Positions 15,301 through 27,108 of a DNA stretch of 64,000 bases are shown piece after piece (position 1 is the first letter of the stretch; each line of letters starts with the position of its first letter). The position numbers were made by a program, and so were the translations under genes. This stretch comes from Mycteria americana (lineage: Eukaryota; Chordata; Aves; Ciconiiformes; Ciconiidae): NCBI RefSeq assembly GCF_035582795.1, contig NC_134366.1, positions 139,276,756-139,340,755 of the forward strand, given 5' to 3'. The notes beneath the pieces are model-generated. The model saw nothing but the letters and a program-made list of their open reading frames with translations. It searched no databases and was not told where the DNA came from.

Positions 15301-15366
15301 GATTGTATCGCATGTACTGTGTTTGGAGGGGTAAGACTGAAAACTCTACCTAGGATGAACAGATGT

Positions 15367-15497
15367 GAGATAGGATAAGTTCTAATAGGAAAAAGTTTTA
15401 CTTCTTTAATTCCTGTGCAAGAATAAGCAGCTGTCAGACAGGACAAGTAGCAATGGGACAAGTTTTATTTCTTTCATTTCTGTGCTTAAGGCAATAA
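15367..15497 (+). repeat. Diverged tandem duplication, about 60 bp units
   Basis: Units at 15367-15426 and 15435-15497 share GATAGGATAAGT/GACAGGACAAGT, AAGTTTTACTTCTTTAATTC versus AAGTTTTATTTCTTTCATTTC, and CTGTGC. They differ by substitutions and small gaps, so the duplication is old. It lies just upstream of the solo LTR. Confidence 0.75.
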
Positions 15498-15634
15498 TGG
15501 AAAGAAATATGAAGTGTCTTGTGCATCTGCTATGCTGGCCATTGCTGGAAAGATGCCAGCTTCAGGTCTGAGGGAACGGATGAGGCTTCACTCCTATTGC
15601 CTAGGCACACAGCTGTATAGCCGTGCTGTATTGC

Positions 15635-16232
15635 TGTCGTGGTTTAGCCCCAGCCGGCAGCTAAGCACCACGCAGCCGCTCGCTCATTCCCCCCCGGTGG
15701 GATGGGGGAGAGAATAGGAAGAGCAAAAGTAAGAAAACTCGTGGGTTGAGATAAGAACAGTTTAATAATTGGAACAAAATAATAGTAATAATAATAATGA
15801 ATTGTAATGAGAAGCAAAACAACAAGAGAGAGAGAGGACCAAAACCCAAGGGAGGGAAAAAGAAATAAAATAAAATTTAAAAAAATGATACAACCGCTCA
15901 CGACCCGCTGACCGATGCCCAGCCAGTCCCCGAGCAGCGATCGCTGCCCCCTGGCCAACTCCCCCAGTTTATATACTGGACATGACATCATATGGTATGG
16001 AATAGCCCTTGGTCCAGTTTGGATCAACTATCCTGGCTGTGCCTCCTCCCATTTCTTGTGCACCTGGCAGAGCATGGGAAGCTGAAAAAGTCCTTGACCA
16101 GTGTAAACACCGCTTAGCAACAGCCAAAACATCAGTGTGTTATCAATATTATTCTCATACTAAAATCCAAAACACAGCACTATACCAGCTACTAGGAAGA
16201 AAATTAACTGTATCCCAGCCGAAACCAGGACA
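15635..16232 (-). mobile_element. Solo LTR, avian ERVL-type
   Basis: On the minus strand the element begins TGTCCTGGTTTCGGCTGG and ends GGGGCTAAACCACGACA, so it has TG...CA ends. The flanks carry near-matching 5-bp direct repeats, ATTGC before and ATAGC after, as expected of an old insertion. A TATATAAA box lies at about 15970 (minus strand) and an ATTAAA polyadenylation motif at about 15750. No retroviral internal sequence adjoins it on either side, hence a solo LTR. Its central part (15755-15960) is A-rich with a short TAA repeat and differs from the second LTR copy at 46283, although both ends agree. Family assignment is from memory of similar bird LTRs. Confidence 0.85.
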
Positions 16233-17469
16233 ATAGCGCAAGACTATATTTGACTCCTACCCCTCGCACCCCATGCATGTTCCCTGCGTTATTACTGCCG
16301 TGTCACCGCAGTTGTCCTGGCCCCCACCTTCTTCAAAGCCGACTTTGCAAAATTATTCCTCACTGGATGTTGTGACCATCTGAAATCAAGTCAGCTTCAC
16401 TTTTCCTCCCTCAATGCTTTATTTGGGTATAAAACTAGTATTTAGCAATGTGAAACACTGTGTTTATTCCATTAAAAATTTCAGAAAGTTATGCAAAGGG
16501 GTTGATGCAAGCAGGCCTCTTGTTGTACTGGAGCCACAGAAAAATCTCTCTCCCTCTCTTATCTAAGGCAAAAAAGGAGAGAGAGGAGAACTAAAAGGGC
16601 CATTCAGTCTACGAAAACATCAGCAGATTCTCCTACTATAACTCTCTTTTGATAATTAGATATTTGATAATTTCTAATTATTGAAAGATAGTCATAATAA
16701 CAAAATATTGCCATTGCTTTTACTTGTTGTTTTTATTTTCTCCAAGAAGGTCTTGAATGGCCTTTGGAGCCCAAGACCTGAACACCATCAGGCAAGTACA
16801 GCACAGAGAAATTAAAAGCTCAGTATTACATAGCCCAGGAAACGAGAACACTCCCCGTCTCTCATTCCAACTGCAAGATATAGCTATCTCTTTCCATACT
16901 GACACTTTCATTCTAGATTACAAGCTTTCATTACTTACCAAATAAAACAGGCAATGTAAATAGACAAAGAACACCTCAGGGGAGCCTGTGCTGAAAAAAT
17001 GCACCATGGGCAGGTGGCAGAGCCCAGGGTCAGCCCCAGCACCATGTCCCCAGGGTCCTTCTCCACAAGATGTCCCCAGCCCTGCCGGGGAGACACAAGA
17101 CCTGCTCAGGCAAGGACCACGCTATGGCTATAAACCGGCCGGGACGAGCTCTGGTGTGGGTTTTGTACCCGCCATGGTGGTTCCCAGGCGGCCCACGGTG
17201 CTGGATGGGCCCATGGGTACAGGCTGGACCCTGCGGCCTGGGAGGCTCCTTCCCCTCCCATCTGCTTTTAATACTTTTTTTTTTTCCTGGGTAAGGCCAT
17301 AACGTCAGGGAGGTGTTGCCTGCTGGCGCAGAGTTTGTGCCACGCTACATGAAGCAACGCGAACGCCTCCTTCGTGCTTCCTTCCTGCTCTTGTATTTTT
17401 TCACCGCGTTGTCGGAATTGGGAAGTTTGGGGTGTATCAGAACCCCGAATTCAGGCAGTTACAGGGGAA
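16233..17469. other. Intergenic between LTR and CpG island
   Basis: AT-rich to 16980, then GC rises steadily towards the CpG island. CTATAAACC at about 17128 is a TATA-like motif some 340 bp left of the island. The 104-codon frame at 16988-17302 has no recognised similarity. Confidence 0.6.
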
Positions 17470-18040
17470 CTGCTGAGCCTGCGGGCAGGGCTGTGGTTTC
17501 CAGCTGCGCCTATAGACCACCTTCAGCTGTGGTTTGTCGCCGTGCACACGCCGACCCCTCAGCGGGAGGCTCCCCGCCCTGCCCTTCAGGCCTCGCCACC
17601 CCCGGCTGGATTTAGACCAGTCGCTGACAGAAAGAGCCATCCCCGCTACCGACGGGCCCTCACGCCCTGCCCGCTACAGGTCGTGCACCTCGGCGCGGCG
17701 GCCACCGGGTGGCGCCCGCGCCCCACCTGCGGGGCGGCTGCCGTGGGGCGTGAGGCGGGGCTGCCCTGGTGGCCATTACTCCCCGCCGCCAAGGAAATCC
17801 GCGTTGTTCTGCGCTGGGCTGGCGGGCGGGTCGCTGCTCCGCCGCTTTCCCGCTGGCGGGCGGAGTTCGCGCAGGAGGAGGGTGGGGGCAGCCAGGGCCC
17901 GGAGAGCCGGTTCTGTCACGTCTTGGGAGGCAGTGGGGCGGCGGGAGCCGGCGGCCGCCTCAGGGCCGGGGGCGGGAGCGGGCAGCCGCGCCGGGAAGCC
18001 GCTGCCCAGCGCGGCGGGGCCTGGGGAGGTGAGAGGGGCA
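17470..18040. promoter_or_regulatory. CpG island with possible first exon (plus strand)
   Basis: A sharp GC- and CpG-rich block in an otherwise AT-rich neighbourhood, 9.5 kb downstream of MSC. Its plus-strand right edge reads GGGGAG|GTGAGAGG, with GT at 18029-18030, a good splice-donor match. The overlapping frames (237 and 204 codons on plus) have Pro/Arg/Ala/Gly-rich composition and no known domain. The likeliest reading is the promoter and non-coding first exon of an unannotated transcript, or an orphan CpG island. Confidence 0.6.
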
Positions 18041-21000
18041 CTCACAGAAAAACTTCAAAAGGCGACAAGTGCTGCCGAATGCCTTGAAAAGGGGTGCCCT
18101 CTCCCTGCAGAGGCTTCCTGGTATTTTATGCTGATACTTACTAAGTAAAGTAATGCTTAGAAGTGAGTGAACAGGCATGCATAGCTAGATAATCTTTGCT
18201 AGTACTTTCCGTAGGCATATTTAACATTTTGCCTGGAGACGTGTGTACGTTCATCCCGCCCGGAGGTCCTTCCAAATCTTTCTTCTACCTGTAAGAGGCC
18301 AGACCCACCCTCGCCCTTTTGGAGACATCTTCAGCCTCCTTATGAAGCTGTCTTTCTCTTTCTTCCACCTAAATTGCTTCCTCTTGCTCATCTCTCCCAG
18401 CCAGCTGCCAGTTCTTCACCAGGAGTTGCCTCAGAAGAGATGGCGCGACAGCAGAGCTGGCAGAGGACGGGCACGCGTCTTGGTGATGGAGAGGGAACGC
18501 TTGTGCCGGTCGGAGGTGCCGGAGGCCACCTGGCCTCTCTCCCCGTCCCCCAAGCCCAGGCGATCGTTCAGGGTCAGAGACACACAGGAGGATCTTTCGT
18601 GGGATTGCAGAAGTTTGGGCACTGTGGCTTTCTGGGTCTGTAGGTATCTGAAGCAGCTGTTTTCAGGAAACCTCTGTAACTCGTAACTTGTTTATTCTTT
18701 TTTAAATGTTGAAGAAAAAAAAACAAAAACTTTTTTGGCTTTACAGTAATGGTGGTGTAAAGGCGTATCTGAGAAGTGAAGGAATAGTTTTTATTTTATA
18801 TTTATTACTTGAGACAGACACTGAAAACCTGAAACAGGAAATTTGGGTTGCTTTGTTGCTTTGATGCTTCACGTACAATGACATTTTAGTGTTAAACTGC
18901 ACTCAGAAAAACTGATCTGCCTTCTTTCAATCCACAGCTAGACTTGCCACTGTCTTGCATGCTGAGGCATACATTACAAGGGGGCTGGACATAAAACTTT
19001 AAATCACTTACCTATTCTGCTTCAGCAGTAGGATCTTCAGATTAATGTCAGGGTTTTTATTCATTTTGCTTCTGGTGTTAGTTACCATCCTAATCAGATG
19101 TAAGGCTTCTTTGTGCTAGATACATAAAAATGAAGGGAAGTGTGCTCTCTGCCTAGAAGAGCTTGCAGACTACTCTAAAGCAAATATAAACCACAGGAGG
19201 TCCTGTGAGCTAGAGACTTCAGTTGATACACAGAGGTTATGTCCAAACTACTAGTGTGAAGGACTCTTCTTTGCTACCAAGACTGTCCTCTGGTTTTGAG
19301 GCTAACTGTCCTGGGGTAGCTCGTGTCCATACTGCTTATGCCTGTGTACTCTCAGTCTCCAGAATAAGATGACTTCATGTAAACTGTATATTATGAATGA
19401 TCCCTATCCGCTGCTGACTCACAAACTACATCTTGGCATTGTTTGTGAGAATGGCACGTGGCCCATACCAAAACCACAAACCATGCAGAGGCTTCTCCAA
19501 CAATGTAACAGCGTAGACACTGAAGCTGCAGTGCCCAGGAATGCTCCCTGACACCATTTTTTTTTTACTTGTGCCATCACCGTGAGGGAGGTTTAGTGTA
19601 GGCTAAGGTACAAATCATAAAATGAGTATGTGAATACTGTGTTTCAACTCAGAATGAGTCTAGCTGCAGTCCCTTTGCACGGGGAGTGGGAGTGGAGACT
19701 CTCAAGTGTCAGTCAAGTCCTTGGCATCTGTTCCAACACTTGAAGTGGTGGTCAAAGTGATGAAAATTTTGGCAATACCAGTGGTGTTAATTTATGGTAA
19801 CTGCTTCTCTCTTACAAACTAAGGATATACCCAGATGATACAGTATGTACAGTTTACAGAGGAAACTGGTGTGTTTTTACTTACAGTGAGGGAGGGCAAA
19901 AAGTGTAAGTGGGTTTATCTGCACAGCTGTTCCATCCACATCAGGGCTATATCTAGTCTAGAAGGGGGAAATTCTTTTTCTTATTTGTGAAGCCTGGTGA
20001 ACCAAGGCATTTATGACAGAATTTGCATCACAAGTTCAGGGGGAATTATATAGAGTGGAAAAGAAATCTGAAATTGTTGTTCCCTGAGATAAAGGAACTG
20101 TTCTGGGCTGTATCATTGGATAAGCAAACACCTAAAACCAGGTTACTATGAGAAATAGATTGGTAGCAGGTCCTGTGGTTACGAGTGTTTTGTTACAATT
20201 AAGAGCTTGAGAAATAATCTTCAAAGCATATGTATGACACACGGTTACACCTTAGCCAATATATGACACCTCAGGCCCTTTTTTCACGAGAGTTTTCAGT
20301 TCATGCTTCATGAACATCACTGTCATGCCACTAAACATTAAACTTGTAATCCGAGTATCTTTACAGACAGCTAAATTGTATACATATATTTCTATATATT
20401 AGCTGACACCGTCATTTTTAATGGGTGGGGACAAATTTATTCTTGCGGGATTATTCCTTACTATGGTCTACCTGTATATTTTGGTCTGTTAGCCTCTGTC
20501 TGCAGCTACTCTTATGCACAGAACTTCACCAGTATGGCAGTTTAGCTTTAATCCAGGGGCCCTACAGAAAATTGTTCAATTTCTTCTTTGAATTTCTATT
20601 CTTTCCCTGTTTTTCCCATGTCAGAATGTCACCTACTCAATCCTTCCCCAAATACAAGTTTTGCTCTGTTTCCTATGAAACACAGCAAGAATTGGGCATG
20701 ACCCAAATGGATGTGATGTGTGTTCTTCCTGTGTTGCAACCTAACTGTGATTCTCGGGTTGGATAGCCCCAGGGATCTTCCTGCGTACAGAGGGATGGCC
20801 TTGTTTAACCTCCACAGTTCTACCGAGCTATCCTAACAGGCCTTGCAAATCTCAAGCATACCTATATGTAGCATGAAAATGCCACAACCAGGAATATAAT
20901 ACATTTCCTCAGGACCTCAAATCACCTTCCTAGTAAATAGCAATGTATCTCTCATTATTTTGCCCCCTTTGAAGGTTATTGATGTCCCCCTGGGACCCAG

Positions 21001-24000
21001 AGGAAGAGGATGAGAAGTGGTTTCCAGGATGGACACAACGAGTCTGATCTGAAAGAGATTAGAGCAAGTGATGCAAGACACTCTCTGCTGCTTGGAGTGG
21101 GGACCAGAGATTGCTGCCTCGAGCAGATGACATTAGTACATGTATTCAGTATCTCCCCAAAAGGAACGCAGGCAGGTCCAGACCATACGTGTGCCAGAGT
21201 GCAGGTAAAAAGATTTGACATTAACCATCTTTCCAAGATCTCCTTTCTAGATAGTGGAAAACATTTCATGCACATATGTTTATTTTGAGGGTGGGATGAG
21301 ACACTTCTACAGGAGAAATGAGTGACATAGGGTTTGTTTTGGTTTTCCCCATAGCGACCACAGACTGTATCTCTGCTGGCAGTTCATCTGCTTTCTTGAG
21401 GCTTCCCAGAACATCAACCTACTGCACTCCTCTTCAGCCGTCTTCATAGGGCAAGAGGGACTTCCGTGAAGAAATGAATCACAGAACAGTTGGAATCTTT
21501 CATGTCCTTGTTGCAAAAGACTTCTGATTCAGTTTGGTCCCCTTTTCCTCTAGATGACATTCCCTCTTGATGATACTAAGGACATGAACTAACTTAAACT
21601 CCATACTGCTTATATTCAAGGAATACAATAGTTCCTTCTGCTGTTAGAATCTCCATTTTCTATAAGCATTCATGCCTACATTCACTTCTTATCTTTTACT
21701 GACTACGCGATTTACAGTGCTAATGATGTTGCTTCTGCCATCACAGCAACTTGGAATTAAAATTAAAAAGCAATCAATTTGTTTTCGGGATTACCATCCA
21801 TTTATCTTATTCTTCTTGTTCCTATGAAGATTCCTATAAGCTAAAGCTGCCGTTGTCCATCCCCTTCATGCATGCTGTGCTCGCTACACGGGCCTTTGTA
21901 AAATCCTACAAACCAATGCAATCCTTTGCTGTTCTTGTGACTTTTTGTCCCAGATGCTGAGCAGTCCGTTTGCTTGGGTTGGGGTTGTGTCTGTGTATAT
22001 ATTCTGACTTGCAGCTCTGCCTGCTTTGTTGTCATAGAGCACTTTCCTTGTCACATTTTGAATTCTTTTTAACACTAGAAATTTGAATTATTTTTAACAA
22101 TTTCACCAGCATGAGCAGATTGGGTGATTTCCTTTGCTTGCTAAATTCCAATCACATCATCAACGTTAATTATAGTTCTTCTGAGTGTCACCACATGTTT
22201 CTGGTCCCAGAGCCTATCAGACTGCCAGCACCCCATCATTACAGGAGTGATTCTTCAGCCCTACATCAGCCACAAGTTTTTCTCAGGTTTGCCTGTCTTG
22301 TTGGATAGATCCTATATGAATCTTTTCAGCTGACTTAACTTTTCTAGGAATTTTAACTCCAGTGAGATGCTCATGTGCTGCATTCCAAATAAGGCACTTT
22401 TGTAGTTATTTTTTACTAATTTGCATTTACAAATGTTTCAGAGCCAAGTAAGAGACTGATACCTGTTTCTTCTTAGTACCTGAATCCTAACCAGCCTGCA
22501 CTGTGGAAACACAAGTCTCTGCATGATGTAGCAACTGATCCCAATGCACTCTTGTCAGAATATATTAAAAATACCGATTTAGGTATTTAGGCTTTGGAAG
22601 GCAGCTCAGCATCCATCCTCTGTGCACTGCAGAAAGCATCTGTGTAAACATCTTTCAGCTGGAGTGGAGTATGATAGACACTGCCCAGGGATTGAACCTA
22701 ATTCTTAGGTATAATTGCTGTTAGCCTTGGTGAGAATCTGTGCTGCCATACCAAATGCAAATTTGCTGTTATATAGAATTAGCTACTTGTGGAAAAGTGA
22801 CTGTTCTCCAGTAGAATGGACAGCTTTCTGTGCTGTTTCATTCAAATAAGGTAATTATTATTTGCTTATAATATAAGGTTGCTATAAGCTTGTATTGGTG
22901 GATAGCTCTAAATCCCACTTCCTTCTTTTTGTCTTACTTGGCTCATATGAAGTTTGGTCATTTAAACCTGGATTTATCCCTCCCAACATTAGATAGTTAA
23001 CTAAAACATTAGATATTTAACTGAATCACACAGCTGGTCACCTTAGGGTCCTTCTAGAGTCAATAAAGAGAGACAGAGTAACTTTCAGATAGTTATTGAG
23101 ATCTTAAAATTAATTTCTTCAACTCCCTCTTTCACCTGGGAGGCCCCTATGGCAACTGTACTTCTTACATAGTCACCTTTACTTAGCTGAGAAACTTGAA
23201 TTTTTAATCTGAATCCATAGCATATCTGAGAGTTCTTTAAATAGTACGTATATGAAGTCACTAAATGGGAAAAGTATGGCTTAGGTATTTTTTATATGCC
23301 AACTATGTTTCTTTTTTCTCAGATCAGAATTGTTAACATTTCCAACATGAGAGATGTATTTTCCTTGTGTAAGCAAACACATGTATTGGAAACGAATGGT
23401 TTCATGATGGAGACATGAGCTTTCTGTCTAATGATCTGCTCTATCAGAGTTCCACGTAAAACAGAGACAAAACAAAGTTCTACACAACATTTATATAAGT
23501 CAAAAGTCACAAAGGTATTTTTGGGAGACAAGTGTTCTTCTTTATATATGGACTGCCTGCCAGGAAAGTCAGTGCAGGTATTCTGCCTTTAAGATTTCAC
23601 ATGAAGCAGGTCTCAGCTGAATATAGGTTGCAGATGATTTGGCATTTTATTTGTAAAACAGCTTTAGCAAGATTTGTATACCTTTATGGGATCAAGATGG
23701 GTTCACCTTGTAGCTTGTGCCAAGGAACAAAGATGTCATTAACGTAACAAAATAATCATCAAGCGTATACTTGCCAAATCTAATAAAAATGTCTGTATTT
23801 CTTACCTTCTGTGCTTGAGGACTGTAGAAATGTAAGGTAGTTTTTCATTTTAAGTCTCCCCTTCACCCAGCTCTGTAACTCGTACCCAGTCAAACAAAAC
23901 ACTCGGACTTCAAAAATGAAATGAATTTACTCTATCAGGTTGGCAAAATCTTCATTAAAAAAAAGGATCAAAACACATTATCTTCCTATGGAACCTGTTA

Positions 24001-26131
24001 ATGCTTAAAACCAGCATTTTAGAATGTTTTGGTCACCTCATTCATATAAAGCATTGATCTGAATTTCATCTGTTCGTGAGTTTAAAAAAAGGATTCAAAA
24101 CTGCATGCATGTATTTTTGGTGTGTCTTTATAGGTGAGGAATGCCAGAATACATGACACCTGGCACTTCGCTGGCAAGAGAGCAGCCTTCATCTCAGGAC
24201 AAACCCACAAGGAGCCTGTTCGTTTATCTGAACTTTTTCCTAATCACTTAATGCCTTCACTGAGAGACAAGAAGAAAGACTAATTTACTTTTTAAAAATA
24301 ATATTTATGAACCCAAGGATGAAAATTAACAATTTGAAATATCAGATCCTTGTTAGAGAAATCCAAACATACCTAATTGCCATATTAAGATCAGTAAGTA
24401 TACACTAATACATCTATCTCTGTATAGAGGTATTTAAAACAAAGAATTGAGTCTTGTACAACATTCGCTACCTAAAAGCTGTAATTTTCTCTCCAAATTT
24501 TGACCTGAAATGTCACCTATGACCATTGTGTACTTCTGTTCTAAAACTAGTGATAGTCTGTTGGGGCACCACCATCATATGGATGTGTCTGTTATGGTAG
24601 CAAACACAGTCAGTGCATTCATTATTTTATAAAGAAAGTATTTTTATGTATTACATAGCCACAAGGAAAAAAAAATAGTATTTGAGAGCATGTAGTATGG
24701 TGCATGGATGGAAGCAACAATACGGTTTTCTTCATGTCACACTCCTCACCCCCAGTTTTGACCTACTGTATTTACTTAATATAACTACTTCATATTTGGG
24801 AATTTACCTTGAATATTTTTTCCATCATTTCGCATGGACCTTTCTGTACTGTTTAAAGTTCTCCATGCTTTCCTTGTTTTTCCAATCTCCTAGAGTCGTT
24901 AACCAATTACAGCTGGGATCAAGGCCAAGAACAGCTAAGTATCACAACTGAGATTATCTCAAGTGGCACCTTAGTTAAATTGCTGAATAATCTTTTCTCT
25001 AGGGTTCAGATAAACATTGGTTGAGTTTTCTTATAGCTTATGCCTTCCTAAAGGGCCTTCCTTTTTGATTTTCTGTTTATATTCTTTTCTTTTTATAAAG
25101 CTTCCTAGAGAAGGTCAGTTGGAGTCCCACCTCAGTTACATAACTACAGATTAGGATAGCCCCCTTCCTTCAGAGCCTTTCTCTGGATAAAACTGGAAGA
25201 TAAATTAGATTATGTACAGTTTGCCCTCAAATCACTGAGAGCAACAATTTCAGCAGATCCTGGACTGAGCCCTCATTTTGTTTTGCAGTGGCTCTACACT
25301 ATTTTACACTTCACAAGAAGAAAAGCAATTTTCTGCAGTTCATCTACTTGAAAGACACTACCAATAGTCAGTCTCGGGCTTCTATGCAGTATTTCAAAAT
25401 AGAAATCCACGACGTAGGATAACCTGACAAGAAACCAGGTTAAATTGGTTCTTGTTAAGCAAATGTTTCTTCCTCCCAACTGCTTAAATAAAGAAGAGGA
25501 GGCTTTTTGTTCTCTAAAGCAATTCAGTCTTCTGCCTTACTGTGAGTTAACCTCTGAGAAAGTATTTTGAGAAAAAGAAAATCTTACCTCAGGAGTTTTA
25601 ATCTTAAAACAGGAAAAGTCTGCTCCCAACTAGGAAAACTCAGCTGATTTTCCCACTGCACAAATACAAATAAAAGCAAAACAGACTACAGATGGAAATG
25701 TAAAATGACAAAGAACAGCAAAAGGAGCTCTTATGCTATCTTTCATGCTATGAAGCAGAACAAATTACTGACCTCCATTTCTTAATCTACATTTATTTAT
25801 TTTCCTGAAAAGATTATGACAGTGAATTCTATAAGCTGTTAAAATGTGGTTTTCCCTGCTGATTGATATAGTACTGTACCTCATGTGAATTGTTTGGGGT
25901 GAAAGTGTTCTTATCGGACTCTGTTGCTGGAGATGTATCTGCTCTCCAGAGATGTGGAAGATAAGTGTGTTTACAAAAGCAGGTTTCAAGATCGTGCATT
26001 CCAAAGACGTTCCTATATTGATGCAGTCACACACTATCACAGTACCAGTAAGACATTGTAACCAAGCTTTTAATGTCATTTATAAAAAAATAGAGTTATT
26101 TACATTTGCAACTTATTTAATGGCGTCCTTT
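18041..26131. other. Intergenic, no gene seen
   Basis: A possible acceptor CTCTCCCTGCAG ends at 18110, just after the CpG island. Beyond that the 8 kb are AT-rich with only short open frames (at most 147 codons at 18243-18686) and no recognisable repeat apart from a small imperfect 20-bp duplication around 22986-23025. Confidence 0.65.
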
Positions 26132-26137
26132 TTTATT
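26132..26137 (-). terminator. Possible MSC polyadenylation signal (AATAAA)
   Basis: AATAAA on the minus strand lies about 885 bp past the MSC stop, followed by a GT-rich stretch at about 26050-26010. An alternative ATTAAA lies closer, at 26711-26706. Either could end the 3'UTR. The choice is a guess from motif and spacing only. Confidence 0.25.
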
Positions 26138-27021
26138 ACAGCATTTGAATCAGTGAAGAAATGTCACTAGAACCCATTTGAGGGTAAACTTTTCAAAGAT
26201 AAGCATGACAGTACAGGAAAAGTGTTTAAAACATTGTGAATTCTTGCTCTTTTGCAGCATCATACAAACTCATTCTTTACAACACATGCACCCTGGCCTT
26301 ACGGTGAGCAGAATTCTCTTCCAGGTTAAGGCTAGGAAACTCTGCCACATTTCTAGGGACAGTCCCACATTCTTACATGCGGCACTGCAAGGCATAACCA
26401 AAGGAATTAGTTTAATTCCAGTGGGCAGTAGCCTAAATGCAGAATGTAACCACTTACACGTTTTTAAGAAAACTCTGGTTAAACAGACAAAAAAAAGTAT
26501 GACTATACTTATTGCATAGTTGCAGCGAACCGGATCCATGAATACAAAAGCCATCAAAATATATTATAAATCTATCTGAGTTTCAAAGCTATTCTAAAAT
26601 ACTGCTTTGCTTTAGAATACAAATAACACTGTTTGGGGTTAGTTTGTAGAGTTGTATTTTGGTCCATGCTGTTAATTCTATATCATTATATTCCTCTTCC
26701 ATTAGTTTAATAGCCTCAGAACAACAGGTCCTCAGGCAGTGGTAAGAACGATGAAGCCAAAGAAGGGCCTTTCCAAATCTCAGACTTAGCCACTGCAGTC
26801 AGTTCATAAAAACTCTAATTGCTACTGCCTCCCTCCCTTACTGCTTTAAATAAACTTCCCTCAGAACTCTAAGGGAAAAGAATGACAGGGGACACAGATT
26901 TAACACTGTTAGAGATGGGGGTTTGTCCCCATCTAGTCTCGAGCTGATAAATCACAGCTCTTAAAAATATCCAGCCCGTAAAGAAAAAGATCAACAACAA
27001 AAAAACCCCTATTTACTTTGA
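26138..27021 (-). other. Probable MSC 3'UTR region
   Basis: The AT-rich sequence immediately downstream of the MSC stop codon has no recognisable coding content; the 95-113-codon open frames between 26178 and 26557 resemble nothing I know. It is assigned as 3'UTR by position only; the true end depends on which polyadenylation signal is used. Confidence 0.4.
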
Positions 27022-27108
27022 CTATGCAGTAGTTCCACATAATCTGCTGGCAGTAGAAACTTCCTTGGTGTCAGAGTCAGGTCTTCCTGAAACCACAAAT
27101 GGCCAAGT
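27022..27108 (-). CDS. MSC: MSC coding exon 2 (C-terminal 28 residues)
   Basis: This exon is too short to stand out as an open frame, but on the minus strand a pyrimidine-poor yet valid acceptor (TTGCTTGCAG, ending at 27109) is followed by codons for [18 protein letters not shown] and then [10 protein letters not shown] and a TAG stop at 27024-27022. This matches the conserved C-terminus of the MSC/TCF21 subfamily, and the phase matches the exon 1 donor exactly (phase 0 after the Leu codon CTG). The residues TASR replace the AANR I recall from mammalian musculin, a mild substitution. Confidence 0.95.
   Translation of the reverse strand, partial: TWPFVVSGRPDSDTKEVSTASRLCGTTA

Larger units (their letters stand above)
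1..15366. other. Intergenic, AT-rich, no gene seen
   Basis: Apart from the 44-bp duplication at 3937 and the purine microsatellite at 9241, I see no coding exon, RNA gene or recognisable transposon. Open frames here are short (at most 115 codons) and without motifs. A-rich patches occur at 1350-1380 and 5040-5090, and an AT-rich patch at 11235-11300. Confidence 0.7.

Noticed and set aside
15644-16027. 127-codon minus-strand frame in the solo LTR
   Set aside because: It lies in LTR regulatory sequence and shows no retroviral protein motif.
17374-18087. 237-codon plus-strand frame in the CpG island at 17.5-18.0 kb
   Set aside because: Pro/Arg/Ala/Gly-rich with no domain, and competing frames of similar length overlap it. 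Kept only as a CpG island with a possible non-coding exon.
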